In this document: piece after piece, positions 34,030 to 42,721 of the stretch | How the letters are laid out: every line of letters begins with the position of its first letter | Numbering within the stretch: the stretch's first letter is position 1 | Origin: Nitratidesulfovibrio termitidis HI1 | GTDB taxonomy: Bacteria > Desulfobacterota > Desulfovibrionia > Desulfovibrionales > Desulfovibrionaceae | DNA length: 64,000 nt | Direction of reading: 5' to 3' | Assembly (NCBI RefSeq): GCF_000504305.1 | Contig: NZ_KI632512.1 | Span: forward strand, 3,226,404 to 3,290,403 | Notes under the pieces: model-generated | Database searches by the model: none | What the model saw: only the letters and a program-made list of their open reading frames with translations | Told to the model about the DNA's origin: nothing | Position numbers and translations under genes: made by a program

Positions 34030-34105
34030 TGGTGCCGAGGGAGAGAATTGAACTCCCGACACGGGGATTTTCAGTCCCCTGCTCTACCAACTGAGCTACC
34101 TCGGC
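34030..34105 (-). tRNA. trnF: tRNA-Phe (GAA)
   Basis: A 76-nt cloverleaf on the minus strand: acceptor GCCGAGG pairing with CCTCGGC, D-loop AGCTCAGTTGGTAGAGC, anticodon stem-loop GGGGACTGAAAATCCCC with anticodon GAA, T-arm GGGAGTTCAATTCTCTC and encoded CCA (34032-34030). It is the boundary feature of the lower-GC region to its right. Confidence 0.97.
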
Positions 34106-34118
34106 GTCGCGGAGAACC

Positions 34119-34147
34119 TGAATAGGCAAAATGGGTGGGCTTGGCAA
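34119..34147 (-). promoter_or_regulatory. Promoter of tRNA-Phe
   Basis: On the minus strand TTGCCA (34147-34142) and TATTCA (34124-34119) are spaced exactly 17 bp, 14 nt before the tRNA gene. Confidence 0.6.
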
Positions 34148-34289
34148 GCACTTTTTGGCGCGGGGATGATTTTTCTGCCGGACGGGGGCGGGAGATTGAA
34201 GAACACATGGTTACTAACAGGGAGTTCAGATTCAAATCTCCCTTCATCTTTCGGTATGACCGTGGAAATGAGCATTGAGACCGGTTGGC

Positions 34290-35228
34290 CTAGGTGGCCC
34301 CTATTTGTATTGTCAGGGAAGGATCCGTTTCAACCATATACACAATTTCATTGTATTTTGAGATAAGTCGTTCAACTTCTAACCGTTGGGATTTTTCAGT
34401 GAATTTACTCCATTCCAAAATATTCGTGGCGATAAACTGTTCGACCTCTATGACGTCAATGCGCCCGTCAATCTCAAATCCTTTGGCGATGGATTCCACT
34501 CCAGCGCGACTTTCTGCAACAGTGACAATTATTGGACGAAGGCTGGCCTCAATGTTGGCTTTGCATTTGCGTATCAATCCTTCACTCGGCGCTGTGGTGA
34601 CATGAATCACCACGTCATCAAGCACAAAGTCACCAGTCCTAGCTGTTGGTCCGTCCGCAACGTTGGCGCCATGATGCCGCAGTCGCTTTCCTTCAGGCAG
34701 AATCAGGTCGAGCTTTGCACCTACAAGGTGTTGCAAGACGGTCCCGGCATACGTCGTGCCGGGATTGTCTTTTTGACGCTTCATGGCTTGGGCAAGGAGA
34801 TCGCCTACAATGGAGCGCAAAGACTTGCTCGAATCGAACTTAAGTACGAAAGGCTTGCCGGTAAAATAGTCTTGGACACGGGAAATCCACCATTTTTCAA
34901 TGGCGGGTAAATCGTCCTTCGCCTCTCTGTGCAGCGCGTTCAAGAAAAATGCATACCCTGCAGCGGCGCCCAGACTGCCTCGGCTTGTGCGTCCTCCTTC
35001 CTCGGCAAGTACGCGAGTGATGCCATGGTCCCTTAAGATATTCTGCACGCGGGATTTCCCCAGCCCTTTAACTTGGCCTTCTTTGTCGGTTCGTAATGCT
35101 TCCGGATCAATGGGGAGTCCGCTTTCGATGGCTAATCGCGTGATATGCAGCATGACGGCCAGTTGGCCTTTGCTTTTCAGGGAATTTTCATCACGAAATG
35201 CTATTAGGCGTTTTTCAAGTGTGGTCAT
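34290..35228 (-). CDS. DUF4928-type putative restriction endonuclease
   Basis: A 312-residue protein starting at ATG 35228. It has an N-terminal helical region and a C-terminal half with TGDFVLDDVVIHVTTAPSEGLIRKC followed by RPIIVT. This arrangement fits DUF4928, a family nearly always found beside C5-cytosine methyltransferases and thought to be the cognate endonuclease. The start overlaps the dcm gene end by 14 bp. Codon usage and A+T content (many TTT, AAA, ATT) differ from the host, consistent with horizontal transfer. Cleavage activity is inference. Confidence 0.72.
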   Translation of the reverse strand: MTTLEKRLIAFRDENSLKSKGQLAVMLHITRLAIESGLPIDPEALRTDKEGQVKGLGKSRVQNILRDHGITRVLAEEGGRTSRGSLGAAAGYAFFLNALHREAKDDLPAIEKWWISRVQDYFTGKPFVLKFDSSKSLRSIVGDLLAQAMKRQKDNPGTTYAGTVLQHLVGAKLDLILPEGKRLRHHGANVADGPTARTGDFVLDDVVIHVTTAPSEGLIRKCKANIEASLRPIIVTVAESRAGVESIAKGFEIDGRIDVIEVEQFIATNILEWSKFTEKSQRLEVERLISKYNEIVYMVETDPSLTIQIGAT

Positions 35229-36354
35229 TGCAAGCCGCCGCAAGAGGAGAAAGAAGGTGCGTTGCCAAGTGCGCGGCAACAGGAGCAGCTACCGCGTCAC
35301 CCATGGCCCTGTATCCATCGTTGAACGTGCCAGGGAGCTTGAAAGTTTCCGGCGCGCCCATTAGTCGGGCTGCTTCGCGTGGGCTGAGGATGCGTGTTCT
35401 CCATCCTGTCCCATGCCTGATCACAAGATACTGGCGACTGCTGCCGCCTGCCGGTGTACGCAAGCATCCTGCGATATCATCGAAGCGCAGTTCAAGAACC
35501 TGCTTTTTGTTGCGAATACGTTTGTAGCCGGGAACCACGGCAAGTCTGCTTTCCAGTAGTCGTTGCATATGGGCAGGGGGAATCAGTGCCAGATTTTTTT
35601 TACAGGTTGTTGCATCCTGGCAGGGAAGCGAAAAATCCACGATCTCGGAAAGTGTCTGCGCACGTGGGCCTGGCTTCGGCAGATTCCACCATATCCAGTT
35701 CTCGAGGCCGGTCGCAGCCCTTTGAATAGCCGATGAATGCGCCCACGTGGGCTTTGCAGCCGAAAGTTCCTTGGGAATGCGCACACGGGCGTCAATGGCG
35801 ACGACAAATACTCGCGGGCGAGATTGGGGCAGCCATTGGACAGCGTCCAGCAATAGCGCGCCGACGTTGTAGCCGCGTTCTGCCAGTGCCTTGTGCAGTT
35901 CCCGGTAATGGGCGCCTTCATCGGAGGCAACGAGGCCCACCACGTTTTCCGCTGCCAACAGAGGCGGACGGAGGCGCATTTCATCCATAACGCGTAGCCA
36001 TTCCCACACAAGTCCACTGCGTTTGGCTCTTATGCCCTCGCCATTTCCGGCAAGAGATAAGTCCTGGCAGGGAAAGCTGGCCCAAGAGAGAACAGCTGGA
36101 GGCAGCCTCTTGCCGCTCACATCCGCTATGGAACAAAGGTCAAAGGGTGCGCCTTCATGGTTGGACCAGAAGACAGCAGCCTTTTTGGGGCAAATGTCGT
36201 TGGCCCATACTCCCCTGAAATGCCGTGCCAAGGCGTGACTGACCAACCCGCTCCCGGCAAAGAACTCCAGGAAAGAAGGGCGAACGTCTGCCTCTGGCTG
36301 GGACGATGTAGAGTACGAGAGACTGTATTGCAGGGCTTGGTAAGCTAAACTCAT
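35215..36354 (-). CDS. dcm: C5-cytosine DNA methyltransferase
   Basis: A 379-residue m5C methyltransferase. Motif I is LEFFAGSGLVSHAL (near residue 30), motif IV SFPCQDLSLAG with the catalytic Cys (near 95), motif VI AAENVVGL (near 133) and motif VIII QSRPRVFV (near 176). ATG 36354 lies just after the vsr stop at 36360; an in-frame TTG at 36369 is possible but unlikely. Target sequence cannot be read from the sequence. It is flanked by vsr and the putative endonuclease, forming a complete restriction-modification unit. Confidence 0.92.
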   Translation of the reverse strand: MSLAYQALQYSLSYSTSSQPEADVRPSFLEFFAGSGLVSHALARHFRGVWANDICPKKAAVFWSNHEGAPFDLCSIADVSGKRLPPAVLSWASFPCQDLSLAGNGEGIRAKRSGLVWEWLRVMDEMRLRPPLLAAENVVGLVASDEGAHYRELHKALAERGYNVGALLLDAVQWLPQSRPRVFVVAIDARVRIPKELSAAKPTWAHSSAIQRAATGLENWIWWNLPKPGPRAQTLSEIVDFSLPCQDATTCKKNLALIPPAHMQRLLESRLAVVPGYKRIRNKKQVLELRFDDIAGCLRTPAGGSSRQYLVIRHGTGWRTRILSPREAARLMGAPETFKLPGTFNDGYRAMGDAVAAPVAAHLATHLLSPLAAACNDHT

Positions 36355-36359
36355 GGGTT

Positions 36360-36779
36360 TCACGCGCAATTGAGGGCGGTAAAATATTCATGGAGACGGG
36401 CACGGAGGCCTTGCAAGTTTTTCAACTCACATTCCCACACGATCAGGGCATGCCAGCCAAGGTTTTCCAGCGCCGTTTTGCTTTGCATGTCCCGAGCCAC
36501 ATTACGCGCAAACTTATGGTTCCAGTACGTAACATTGGTGGCAGGTGTGCTCGCCCTTGCGCAGCCGGGGTGGCGATGCCAGTAGCAGCCGTGCACAAAA
36601 ACAGCAGTATGGTATTTGGGCAAAACGATATCCGGTTTGCCGGGAAGGTCTGCCCGGTGGAGCCGAAAGCGGTAGCCCATTTGGTGGAGCAGAGAGCGTA
36701 CGGCCTTTTCCGGTCCCGTATTACGCCCTTTTACCTGAGCCATTGTCCAACTGCGCTTTTCCACGCTTACCTTGTCCAT
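36360..36779 (-). CDS. vsr: Very short patch repair endonuclease
   Basis: A 139-residue Vsr protein. It nicks next to T:G mismatches produced when 5-methylcytosine deaminates, which protects the site modified by the linked methyltransferase. The family block GYRFRLHRADLPGKPDIVLP is at 35-54, with metal-binding Asp50, and active-site histidines in VFVHGCYWHRHPGC (H63, H68). Length matches E. coli Vsr (156) minus a short end. It is the first gene of vsr-dcm-DUF4928. Confidence 0.94.
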   Translation of the reverse strand: MDKVSVEKRSWTMAQVKGRNTGPEKAVRSLLHQMGYRFRLHRADLPGKPDIVLPKYHTAVFVHGCYWHRHPGCARASTPATNVTYWNHKFARNVARDMQSKTALENLGWHALIVWECELKNLQGLRARLHEYFTALNCA

Positions 36780-36843
36780 TAGCGTGGTATATTCTGTGGG
36801 CGGGCGCCGCGCAAGGCCGTCTGAAAAGGAGTCCCTCCCGTTC

Positions 36844-37419
36844 CTACAGCAGCATGCGCTTGGCCTGGCGCATGGCGTTGCGGCAGTCGCACACGAAGCG
36901 GAAGGCCGCCCGGTGCCGGGGGGTGGCGTCGCGCGGCAGCACGCCCGCCTCGGCCCAGGCGAACAGTTCGTCCATGGGGGCGGCCACGCTGAACCAGAAG
37001 CCCTGTTCCATGGGCACCGGGCTGTGCGCGTAGTGGCCGAACAGGATGCGGTCGTCCACGATGACGCACGGCGCGCAGGGCAGGGCGTTTGTTTCGTACA
37101 CCTCCACCAGCCCCTCGTGCCGGGCGGCCAGCCGCACGATGAAATCGCGCGAGGCGGCGAATTCGTGCTCCATCTGCACTGCCGTCAGGTCCGGGCGCAG
37201 GGCGTGCAGGAATTCGTCCACCCAGCCCCGGCGGGACGCAAGCGGCACGGTGATCATCTGCAGGCGGCGGAAGGTGGGCTGGGCCAGCGCGGTGCGCAGG
37301 GCTTCCGCCAGCGCGGGCATGCGCCCGAACTCGGCGTACAGGGCCATGTGCAGCACGATGCGCTGGCGGGCTTCCGCCAGTACCTGCGGCAGGCTTGCGG
37401 TATGCAGGCCGACGTACAT
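36844..37419 (-). CDS. Conserved protein of unknown function
   Basis: A 191-residue soluble protein. I do not recognise the family. It has a helical N-half (QRIVLHMALYAEFGRMPALAEALRTAL) and a C-half with LVEVYETNALPCAPCVIVDDRILFGHYAHSPVPMEQGFW, where the VDDRILFGHYA strand-turn and the Cys/His content look like an active or binding site. Several regions resemble the nuclease/phospholipase D fold pattern, but no HKD motif is visible. It ends the SDR gene unit, with 6 bp between the two genes, so it is probably cotranscribed with it. Confidence 0.6.
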   Translation of the reverse strand: MYVGLHTASLPQVLAEARQRIVLHMALYAEFGRMPALAEALRTALAQPTFRRLQMITVPLASRRGWVDEFLHALRPDLTAVQMEHEFAASRDFIVRLAARHEGLVEVYETNALPCAPCVIVDDRILFGHYAHSPVPMEQGFWFSVAAPMDELFAWAEAGVLPRDATPRHRAAFRFVCDCRNAMRQAKRMLL

Positions 37420-37425
37420 CTGGCG

Positions 37426-38337
37426 TTACTCCTCGTAGATCATCCGGCGGGTCATGCCGCCGTCCACCAGCCAGTTCTGCCCGGTGACGAACCCGGCGTC
37501 ATCCCCGGCCAGAAAGGCCACCAGCGCGGCCACGTCGCGTACCGTGCCCACGCGGCCCACGGGGTGCTGGGCGCGGTCGGCATCCGTATGCATCGGCGTT
37601 TCGCGCTGGGCTGTCTTGCGCAGGTGACGTACCTCTATCCAGCCCGGCGAGATGCAGTTCACCCGCACCTCGGGGCCAAGGCTCACGGCCAGTGCGTGCG
37701 TCAGGGCGACCAGCCCGCCCTTGGACGCGGCGTAAGCCTCGGTGTGCGGTTCCGACTGCACGGCGCGGGTGGAGGCGATGTTCACCACAGCCCCGCGCGC
37801 GGCCCGCAGGTGGGACACGGCGGCGCGCACCATGCGCATGGGGCCGGTCAGGTTCACGTCCAGCACGCGCTGCCAGCGGTCCATGTCCATGTCGTCCACC
37901 TGTCCGGAGTGGGGATTGGCGATGCCCGCGTTGTTGACCAGCAGGTGCAGGCCGCCGAAGCGGGCCACCGTGGCGGCCACGCAGCGGTCCGCGTCGGCCT
38001 GTTCGGCCACGCTGCCGTGCAGGGCCAGCAGGGAAGGGAATGCTGCCGGGGCGTTTGGAGGCGATGAGGATGCCGGAGCATCCGGATGTGCGGGGGGCGA
38101 CGGGGCGTTGTCGGCAACCGGTTCGGGGGCCAATTCGGCGGTCAGTCCGGCCAGCGCCTCGGCGTCGGCATCCATGGCGGCCACGCGCATGCCGCAGGCC
38201 AGCAGATGCTCCACGATGCCGCGCCCGATTCCCTGCGCGCCGCCGGTGACCAGGGCCACACGACCCGTCAGCGGATGGATGTGGTGATGAGCGGGGTCAG
38301 GGGAATCGGCGTTGGGGCACGGGGCGGGGTGTTCCAT
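37426..38337 (-). CDS. Short-chain dehydrogenase/reductase with internal insert
   Basis: Translated from ATG 38337 (AGGAG 5 nt upstream), the product has 303 residues. It is a classical SDR: TGGAQGIGRG near residue 32 for NAD(P), LVNNAGIANPH near 140, catalytic serine in NIASTRA, YAASKGG near 200 (YxxxK) and ISPGW. A low-complexity Ala/Pro/Ser-rich insert of about 35 residues (75-110) lies in a loop and is coded by a GC-rich stretch. Substrate unknown. It is followed by the unknown gene at 36844. Confidence 0.88.
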   Translation of the reverse strand: MEHPAPCPNADSPDPAHHHIHPLTGRVALVTGGAQGIGRGIVEHLLACGMRVAAMDADAEALAGLTAELAPEPVADNAPSPPAHPDAPASSSPPNAPAAFPSLLALHGSVAEQADADRCVAATVARFGGLHLLVNNAGIANPHSGQVDDMDMDRWQRVLDVNLTGPMRMVRAAVSHLRAARGAVVNIASTRAVQSEPHTEAYAASKGGLVALTHALAVSLGPEVRVNCISPGWIEVRHLRKTAQRETPMHTDADRAQHPVGRVGTVRDVAALVAFLAGDDAGFVTGQNWLVDGGMTRRMIYEE

Positions 38338-38460
38338 GGGGCTCCTGCGGCGTGGGGCTGGCGCGGCCATGAGGTATGTTTTGGGTGGGCCGCATCGCGC
38401 CATCGGCTCCGGACGAATCTAGCCCGCCCGCACCGCCGTGGCAACCGTGCGCCCCGTCAC

Positions 38461-38527
38461 CACCAGTTACCACCAGTCCCGCCTGTTCTCCACTTTCTCT
38501 CCCCGGTCCCCACCAGTTACCACCAGT
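38461..38527. repeat. 17-bp direct repeats next to HPP gene end
   Basis: CACCAGTTACCACCAGT occurs at 38461-38477 and 38511-38527, 50 bp apart. The second copy overlaps the last codons and stop of the HPP gene, so a duplication may have replaced the original 3' end. A terminator is not obvious here. Confidence 0.75.
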
Positions 38528-39107
38528 GTCTGGGATAGCGCCGCCCGCGCGGAATGTTGTTCACCAGCAGGGCCACCACCAGCAGGGCGGCGGCACCGGC
38601 GGCCACGGGCACCACGGCGTACTTGTAGCCCAGCGCCTGGATTTGCGGGCTGCCGGTTACGGCGATCAGCGCCGTGGCCCCGCCCGGCGGGTGCAGGGTG
38701 TCGGTAAGGTGCATCAGGGCGATGGCTGCCGCCACGGCCACGGCAGGGGCCAGCCATGCGGTGGAGAGGGCCTGCCCCCCCGCGCCCGGCACGCCCAGAT
38801 TGCGCGCCACGAACACCCCCACCAACGCGGAGAGCACATGCCCGCCCAGCAGGTTGCGTGGCTGCGACAAGGGTGCACCCGGCGCCCCGTAGGCCAGCAC
38901 CGCCGATGCCCCGAACGAGCCGATGAGCACGAAGCCGTCGCCCGGCGAGGCCACCCGGTCGCACATCCAGGCCACCACGCCGATGCCGCACAGCGCGCCG
39001 ATGAACGACCACAGGGTTTCGGAAACATCGGGTTTGGGCAGCAGGCCCAGCAGGCCGGGGCGGCAACCGTCGCGGCCGCAACCGCACATCTTGCGGAAGT
39101 AGTTCAT
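38517..39107 (-). CDS. HPP family membrane protein
   Basis: A 196-residue protein from ATG 39107, with about four membrane helices and the diagnostic LHPPGGATALI block near residue 145. The family is named for that HPP motif. A plant chloroplast HPP protein acts as a nitrite transporter, so nitrite or another anion is a possible substrate, but this is only a hint. The N-terminus holds a Cys/Gly-rich MCGCGRDGC patch. The start is the most likely Met, although no strong ribosome-binding site was seen. Upstream 39108-39557 (450 bp) has a DnaA-box-like site and AT-rich DNA, no gene. Confidence 0.78.
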   Translation of the reverse strand: MNYFRKMCGCGRDGCRPGLLGLLPKPDVSETLWSFIGALCGIGVVAWMCDRVASPGDGFVLIGSFGASAVLAYGAPGAPLSQPRNLLGGHVLSALVGVFVARNLGVPGAGGQALSTAWLAPAVAVAAAIALMHLTDTLHPPGGATALIAVTGSPQIQALGYKYAVVPVAAGAAALLVVALLVNNIPRGRRYPRHWW

Positions 39108-39372
39108 GGGATGGTCGCAGGGCAGAAGTGTGTGGGAAAAGGGCTGGCGGACAGTCCGCAACGCCGCATCGTCAGTGTGCAAGCTATCCAAAGCCAGATG
39201 CCCCCGCCGTGACCGGGGTCACATTCGCGGTGGATGCCGGAAAGGACGTCATGGTGCTGCAATTGCAGGGATTATCGACGGCATTCCGGGTCAGCACCCG
39301 GCGGCTTGTCGGCCACTCATCGGTAACCTGTCGCAATGCTGCACCTTTCGCCAGGCTGCCGCGAAGGGCAGG

Positions 39373-39381
39373 TTATCCACA
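39373..39381 (+). promoter_or_regulatory. Single DnaA box TTATCCACA
   Basis: A perfect match to the strong DnaA-binding consensus, alone in the window as far as I could see, in the AT-rich stretch about 180 bp upstream of the PaaK-like gene. No origin structure surrounds it. It might allow DnaA control or sequester DnaA. Confidence 0.4.
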
Positions 39382-39557
39382 GGCGCTATCAACATGTGAA
39401 TAATCTTGCATTACGCCGATATAAAACGAAATAAAAAAATATCCTTGCCAACCTGTAGTGTGCGGGCTATGGCCCGACTCTGCAAATCCATCGGGCGTCG
39501 CGTTCCTGTTCCGGGGGCCGCACGCACCGCACGCCACGATACCAAGGAGCCCACCGC

Positions 39558-40823
39558 ATGACCCGCAAGGACCGTACCGAAGGCATCTACAGCCGCCGCG
39601 AAGTGCTCGACGAGAGCGAACGCAGGCAATACTACCTCATCCAGCTGAAAGACCTGCTTTCCTACGCCTACCGCTATTCCGAGGACGTGAAGAAGCGCTT
39701 CGACCGCGCCCAGTTCAACGTGGAGAAGTTCAAGACCCTCACGGACCTCAAGCACATTCCCATCCTCAAGAAGAAGGAACTCATCTTCCTCCAGTCCATG
39801 GGGCCGCGCCTTGGCGGGCTGTTGACCAAGGATCTTGGCGAGCTGAAGCGCGTGTTCCTGTCGCCCGGCCCCATCTTCGACCCCGAAGACCGCGCCGACG
39901 ACTACTGGGGCTACACCGAGGCCTTCTATTCCGTGGGCTTCCGCCCCGGCGACGTGGCCCAGATCACCTTCAACTACCATCTCGCCCCGGCGGGCCTGAT
40001 GTTCGAGGAACCCCTGCGCAACCTTGGCTGCGCCGTGGTGCCCGCTGGCCCCGGCAACGCGGCCACGCAGCTCGAGATCATGTCCAAGCTGCGCGTGTCC
40101 GGCTATGTGGGCACGCCCAGCTACCTGCTGCACCTTGCCCAGAAGGCCGAGGAAAAGGGCATGAACCTGCGCAAGGACCTGTTCCTTGAAGTGGGCTTTG
40201 TCACCGGCGAAAAATTCTCCGAAAAGCTGCGCGCGCAGCTTGAGAAGAAGTTCGACCTCATCATGCGCCAGGGCTACGGCACGGCGGACGTGGGCTGCAT
40301 CGGCTACGAATGCTTCCACAAGACCGGCCTGCACATCGCCAACCGCTGCTACGTGGAAATCTGCCATCCGGACACCGGCATTCCGCTGAAGGACGGCGAA
40401 GTGGGCGAAATCGTGGTCACGGCCTTCAACAAGACCTACCCGCTGATCCGTCTGGCCACCGGCGACCTGTCCTACATCGACCGTTCGCCCTGCCCCTGCG
40501 GCCGTACCAGCCCGCGCCTTGGCTCCATCGTGGGCCGCGTGGACACCACCGCGCGCATCAAGGGCATGTTCGTGTACCCGCACCAGGTGGAACAGGTCAT
40601 GTCGCGCTTCGAGGAAATCAAGCGCTGGCAGATCGAGGTCACCAACCCCGGCGGCATCGACGAGATGACCCTGTTCATCGAGGCCAGCAACTTCAAGCGC
40701 GAGGACGAACTGCTCCACCAGTTCCGCGAGAAGATCAAGCTGCGCCCGGAACTGAAGATCCTTGCGCCCGGCACCCTGCCCCCGCAGATCCGTCCCATCG
40801 AGGACAAGCGGGTATGGGACTAG
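39558..40823 (+). CDS. PaaK-like acyl-CoA ligase family protein with altered P-loop
   Basis: A 421-residue protein with the general layout of phenylacetate-CoA ligases: YGTADVGCIGYEC (near 250), the hinge region ATGDLSYID and C-terminal domain VYPHQVEQVMSRF. The usual ATP-binding loop SSGTTGKP is absent; in its place stands RVFLSPGPIFDPED. Such proteins may still bind an adenylate or use another substrate. ATG 39558 has AAGGAG at 39543-39548. Substrate unknown. The next gene begins a few codons after its stop, so they may be cotranscribed. Confidence 0.8.
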   Translation: MTRKDRTEGIYSRREVLDESERRQYYLIQLKDLLSYAYRYSEDVKKRFDRAQFNVEKFKTLTDLKHIPILKKKELIFLQSMGPRLGGLLTKDLGELKRVFLSPGPIFDPEDRADDYWGYTEAFYSVGFRPGDVAQITFNYHLAPAGLMFEEPLRNLGCAVVPAGPGNAATQLEIMSKLRVSGYVGTPSYLLHLAQKAEEKGMNLRKDLFLEVGFVTGEKFSEKLRAQLEKKFDLIMRQGYGTADVGCIGYECFHKTGLHIANRCYVEICHPDTGIPLKDGEVGEIVVTAFNKTYPLIRLATGDLSYIDRSPCPCGRTSPRLGSIVGRVDTTARIKGMFVYPHQVEQVMSRFEEIKRWQIEVTNPGGIDEMTLFIEASNFKREDELLHQFREKIKLRPELKILAPGTLPPQIRPIEDKRVWD

Positions 40824-40837
40824 CCGGAACCCGGCAT

Positions 40838-42472
40838 ATGAGCGGACGCGGGGCGGGAATTTTCCTGCCCTGCGTGCCCCTGCTTCTGCTCGTGCTGCTT
40901 GCGGGCGGCTGCGCTGCGGCGCGGCCGTCCGACAGCGGCGGCGCGGGGCGCGAGCGCGTTGCCGCATCGGCGACCCCGACTGCGTCCCCGACAGCGACCA
41001 CGCAGGGGGCCGCGCGCATGGGCATCACCACGCCCCGCCTGCCCGACGGCACGCTGGTTTCGGTGTCCGCGACCGGCGAAATCCGCACCGTGGCCCCGGC
41101 GGACGCCGCCCGGCAGGCCCTGCAACACGACTATATTCTGCTGGGTGAATCGCACACCAGCGCGTGCGACCACCGGGCGCAGGCCGCGTTCATCACCGCC
41201 CTGCTGGCGGAAGGCGCGCGCCCTGCCATCGGCCTTGAAATGGTGCCCCGCGACGGGCAGCCCGCGCTGGACGAATTTTCGCGGGGCGCCACCCCGCTGG
41301 ACAAGCTTTCCGCGACCCTGGACTGGCCGAAGACCTGGGGCTACGACTTCGAACTGTACAGGCCCGTGTTTGCCGTGGGCGATTGGGCGCGCCTGCCCGT
41401 GCACGGCCTGAACGCGCCGCAGCGCGTGGTGCGCCAGGTGAGCCGGGGCGGGCTGGAATCCGTGGCCGAGGCCGACCGGGTCTGGCTGCCGCCGTCCATC
41501 ATCGCGCCCGCGCCGGAGCAGCGCGCCACGCTGGCCGCCATCTTCCGCGAGCACGCGGCCATGCGGGCGGCGCGCGACGGCGGCGCCGGGCAAACCGCAC
41601 CGCAGGGGCAGCAGCCCCAGGCCGGGCAGCCCCAGACCGGGCAGCAGCCTGTCGCGCCGCCATCCACTGTGCAGGCGATTCCGGCGGAACCTGCCGCCCC
41701 TGTGACCCCGGATACCATTCCATCCGCCCAGCAATCCCCCACCCCGGTCGACAGCGACGAGGCCCTCGAGCGTTTCCTGCTGGTGCAGTCGCTGTGGGAC
41801 TCGGCCATGGCCCATCAGGCCGTGCGGGTGCGCGTGGCCCACGGCGGCCCCGTGGTCATTCTGGCGGGCGGCGGGCATGTGGAATTCGGCTGGGGCATCG
41901 CCCGGCGCATCCGTCTGCTGGACCCGGACGCCCGCGTGCTGCTGGTGATGCCGTGGCGCATCGCGCCGGATGCGGATGCCAAACCTCCGGTGGCCGACGC
42001 CAAGAGCGTGCCCGGTGGTGCGTCCGCAAGGACTGCTGCCGTTCCTGTCACTCCTGCCGCCCCCGTCACCTCTGCTTCCGGGCCGGACGACACCCCGCCC
42101 GATGCGGCGCAGGCCGACATCTTCTGGGTGTGCCGGGCCGAGCCGGAACCGCCGCGCCCCATGCCCGGCATGCCCGGAACCGCCGTGCCCGGTATGGGCG
42201 GCCCCGCGCGGCCCCGGCTGGGCCTGTTGCTGCAGCAGGAAGCGGACGGCGCACGCGTGCAGCAGGTGGAGCCCGGCTCCGTGGCCGAGCGCGCCGGGTT
42301 TCGCCCCGGCGACCTCATCCTGCGGGTGGGCGACCGCCCGGTGGACTCCATGCGCGTGCTGCACGAGGCAGGTGCGGCAGCCGTGGCCGCCGGACAGGAC
42401 GTGCGCTTTACGGTGCGCGGCCCCGGCGATGCCGAGGGCGAACGGGTACTGACCGTGCCCGGCAGAAAGTAG
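40838..42472 (+). CDS. ChaN-PDZ fusion lipoprotein
   Basis: A 544-residue lipoprotein (LLAGGC near residue 25). An Ala/Thr-rich linker precedes a ChaN-like domain (about 85-370) with ILLGESHTSACDHRAQ, IGLEMVPRDGQ and the late GHVEFGWG block; ChaN proteins bind haem at the cell surface. A long Gln/Pro-rich loop interrupts the domain (about 240-300). A PDZ domain ends the protein: LGLLLQQ, GSVAERAGFRPGDLILRVGDRPV. Start ATG 40838 is chosen for the signal peptide; ATG 40814 is also possible. Haem uptake or handling is inferred from the family; no receptor is nearby. Confidence 0.75.
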   Translation: MSGRGAGIFLPCVPLLLLVLLAGGCAAARPSDSGGAGRERVAASATPTASPTATTQGAARMGITTPRLPDGTLVSVSATGEIRTVAPADAARQALQHDYILLGESHTSACDHRAQAAFITALLAEGARPAIGLEMVPRDGQPALDEFSRGATPLDKLSATLDWPKTWGYDFELYRPVFAVGDWARLPVHGLNAPQRVVRQVSRGGLESVAEADRVWLPPSIIAPAPEQRATLAAIFREHAAMRAARDGGAGQTAPQGQQPQAGQPQTGQQPVAPPSTVQAIPAEPAAPVTPDTIPSAQQSPTPVDSDEALERFLLVQSLWDSAMAHQAVRVRVAHGGPVVILAGGGHVEFGWGIARRIRLLDPDARVLLVMPWRIAPDADAKPPVADAKSVPGGASARTAAVPVTPAAPVTSASGPDDTPPDAAQADIFWVCRAEPEPPRPMPGMPGTAVPGMGGPARPRLGLLLQQEADGARVQQVEPGSVAERAGFRPGDLILRVGDRPVDSMRVLHEAGAAAVAAGQDVRFTVRGPGDAEGERVLTVPGRK

Positions 42473-42721
42473 GAATTTTCCGCAGCCGCCCGCGCTGCCG
42501 CGTATTCCATGGCGTTTTGATCATGGACAGCGGTTGCGCAGGGGAGGGGTGCGTTGCGGAACCGGACGAATTGAAGTTTGATTGCGTCGCCCCGAATATT
42601 TTGGGTGAGCGAGCAGGCACCGCCGGAGCATGCCCCTGGGCACGGGAATCCGGCGTGCCAGCGCCACATGATCAAAAGCACAATCCGCGAACATGCGCGG
42701 ATACCCCGGTCGGAGGTTGGA

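Noticed and set aside
34030-36779. Genomic island with attachment repeats at tRNA-Phe
   Set aside because: The restriction-modification genes lie on the 5' side of the tRNA; I saw no integrase and no repeat of the tRNA 3' end.
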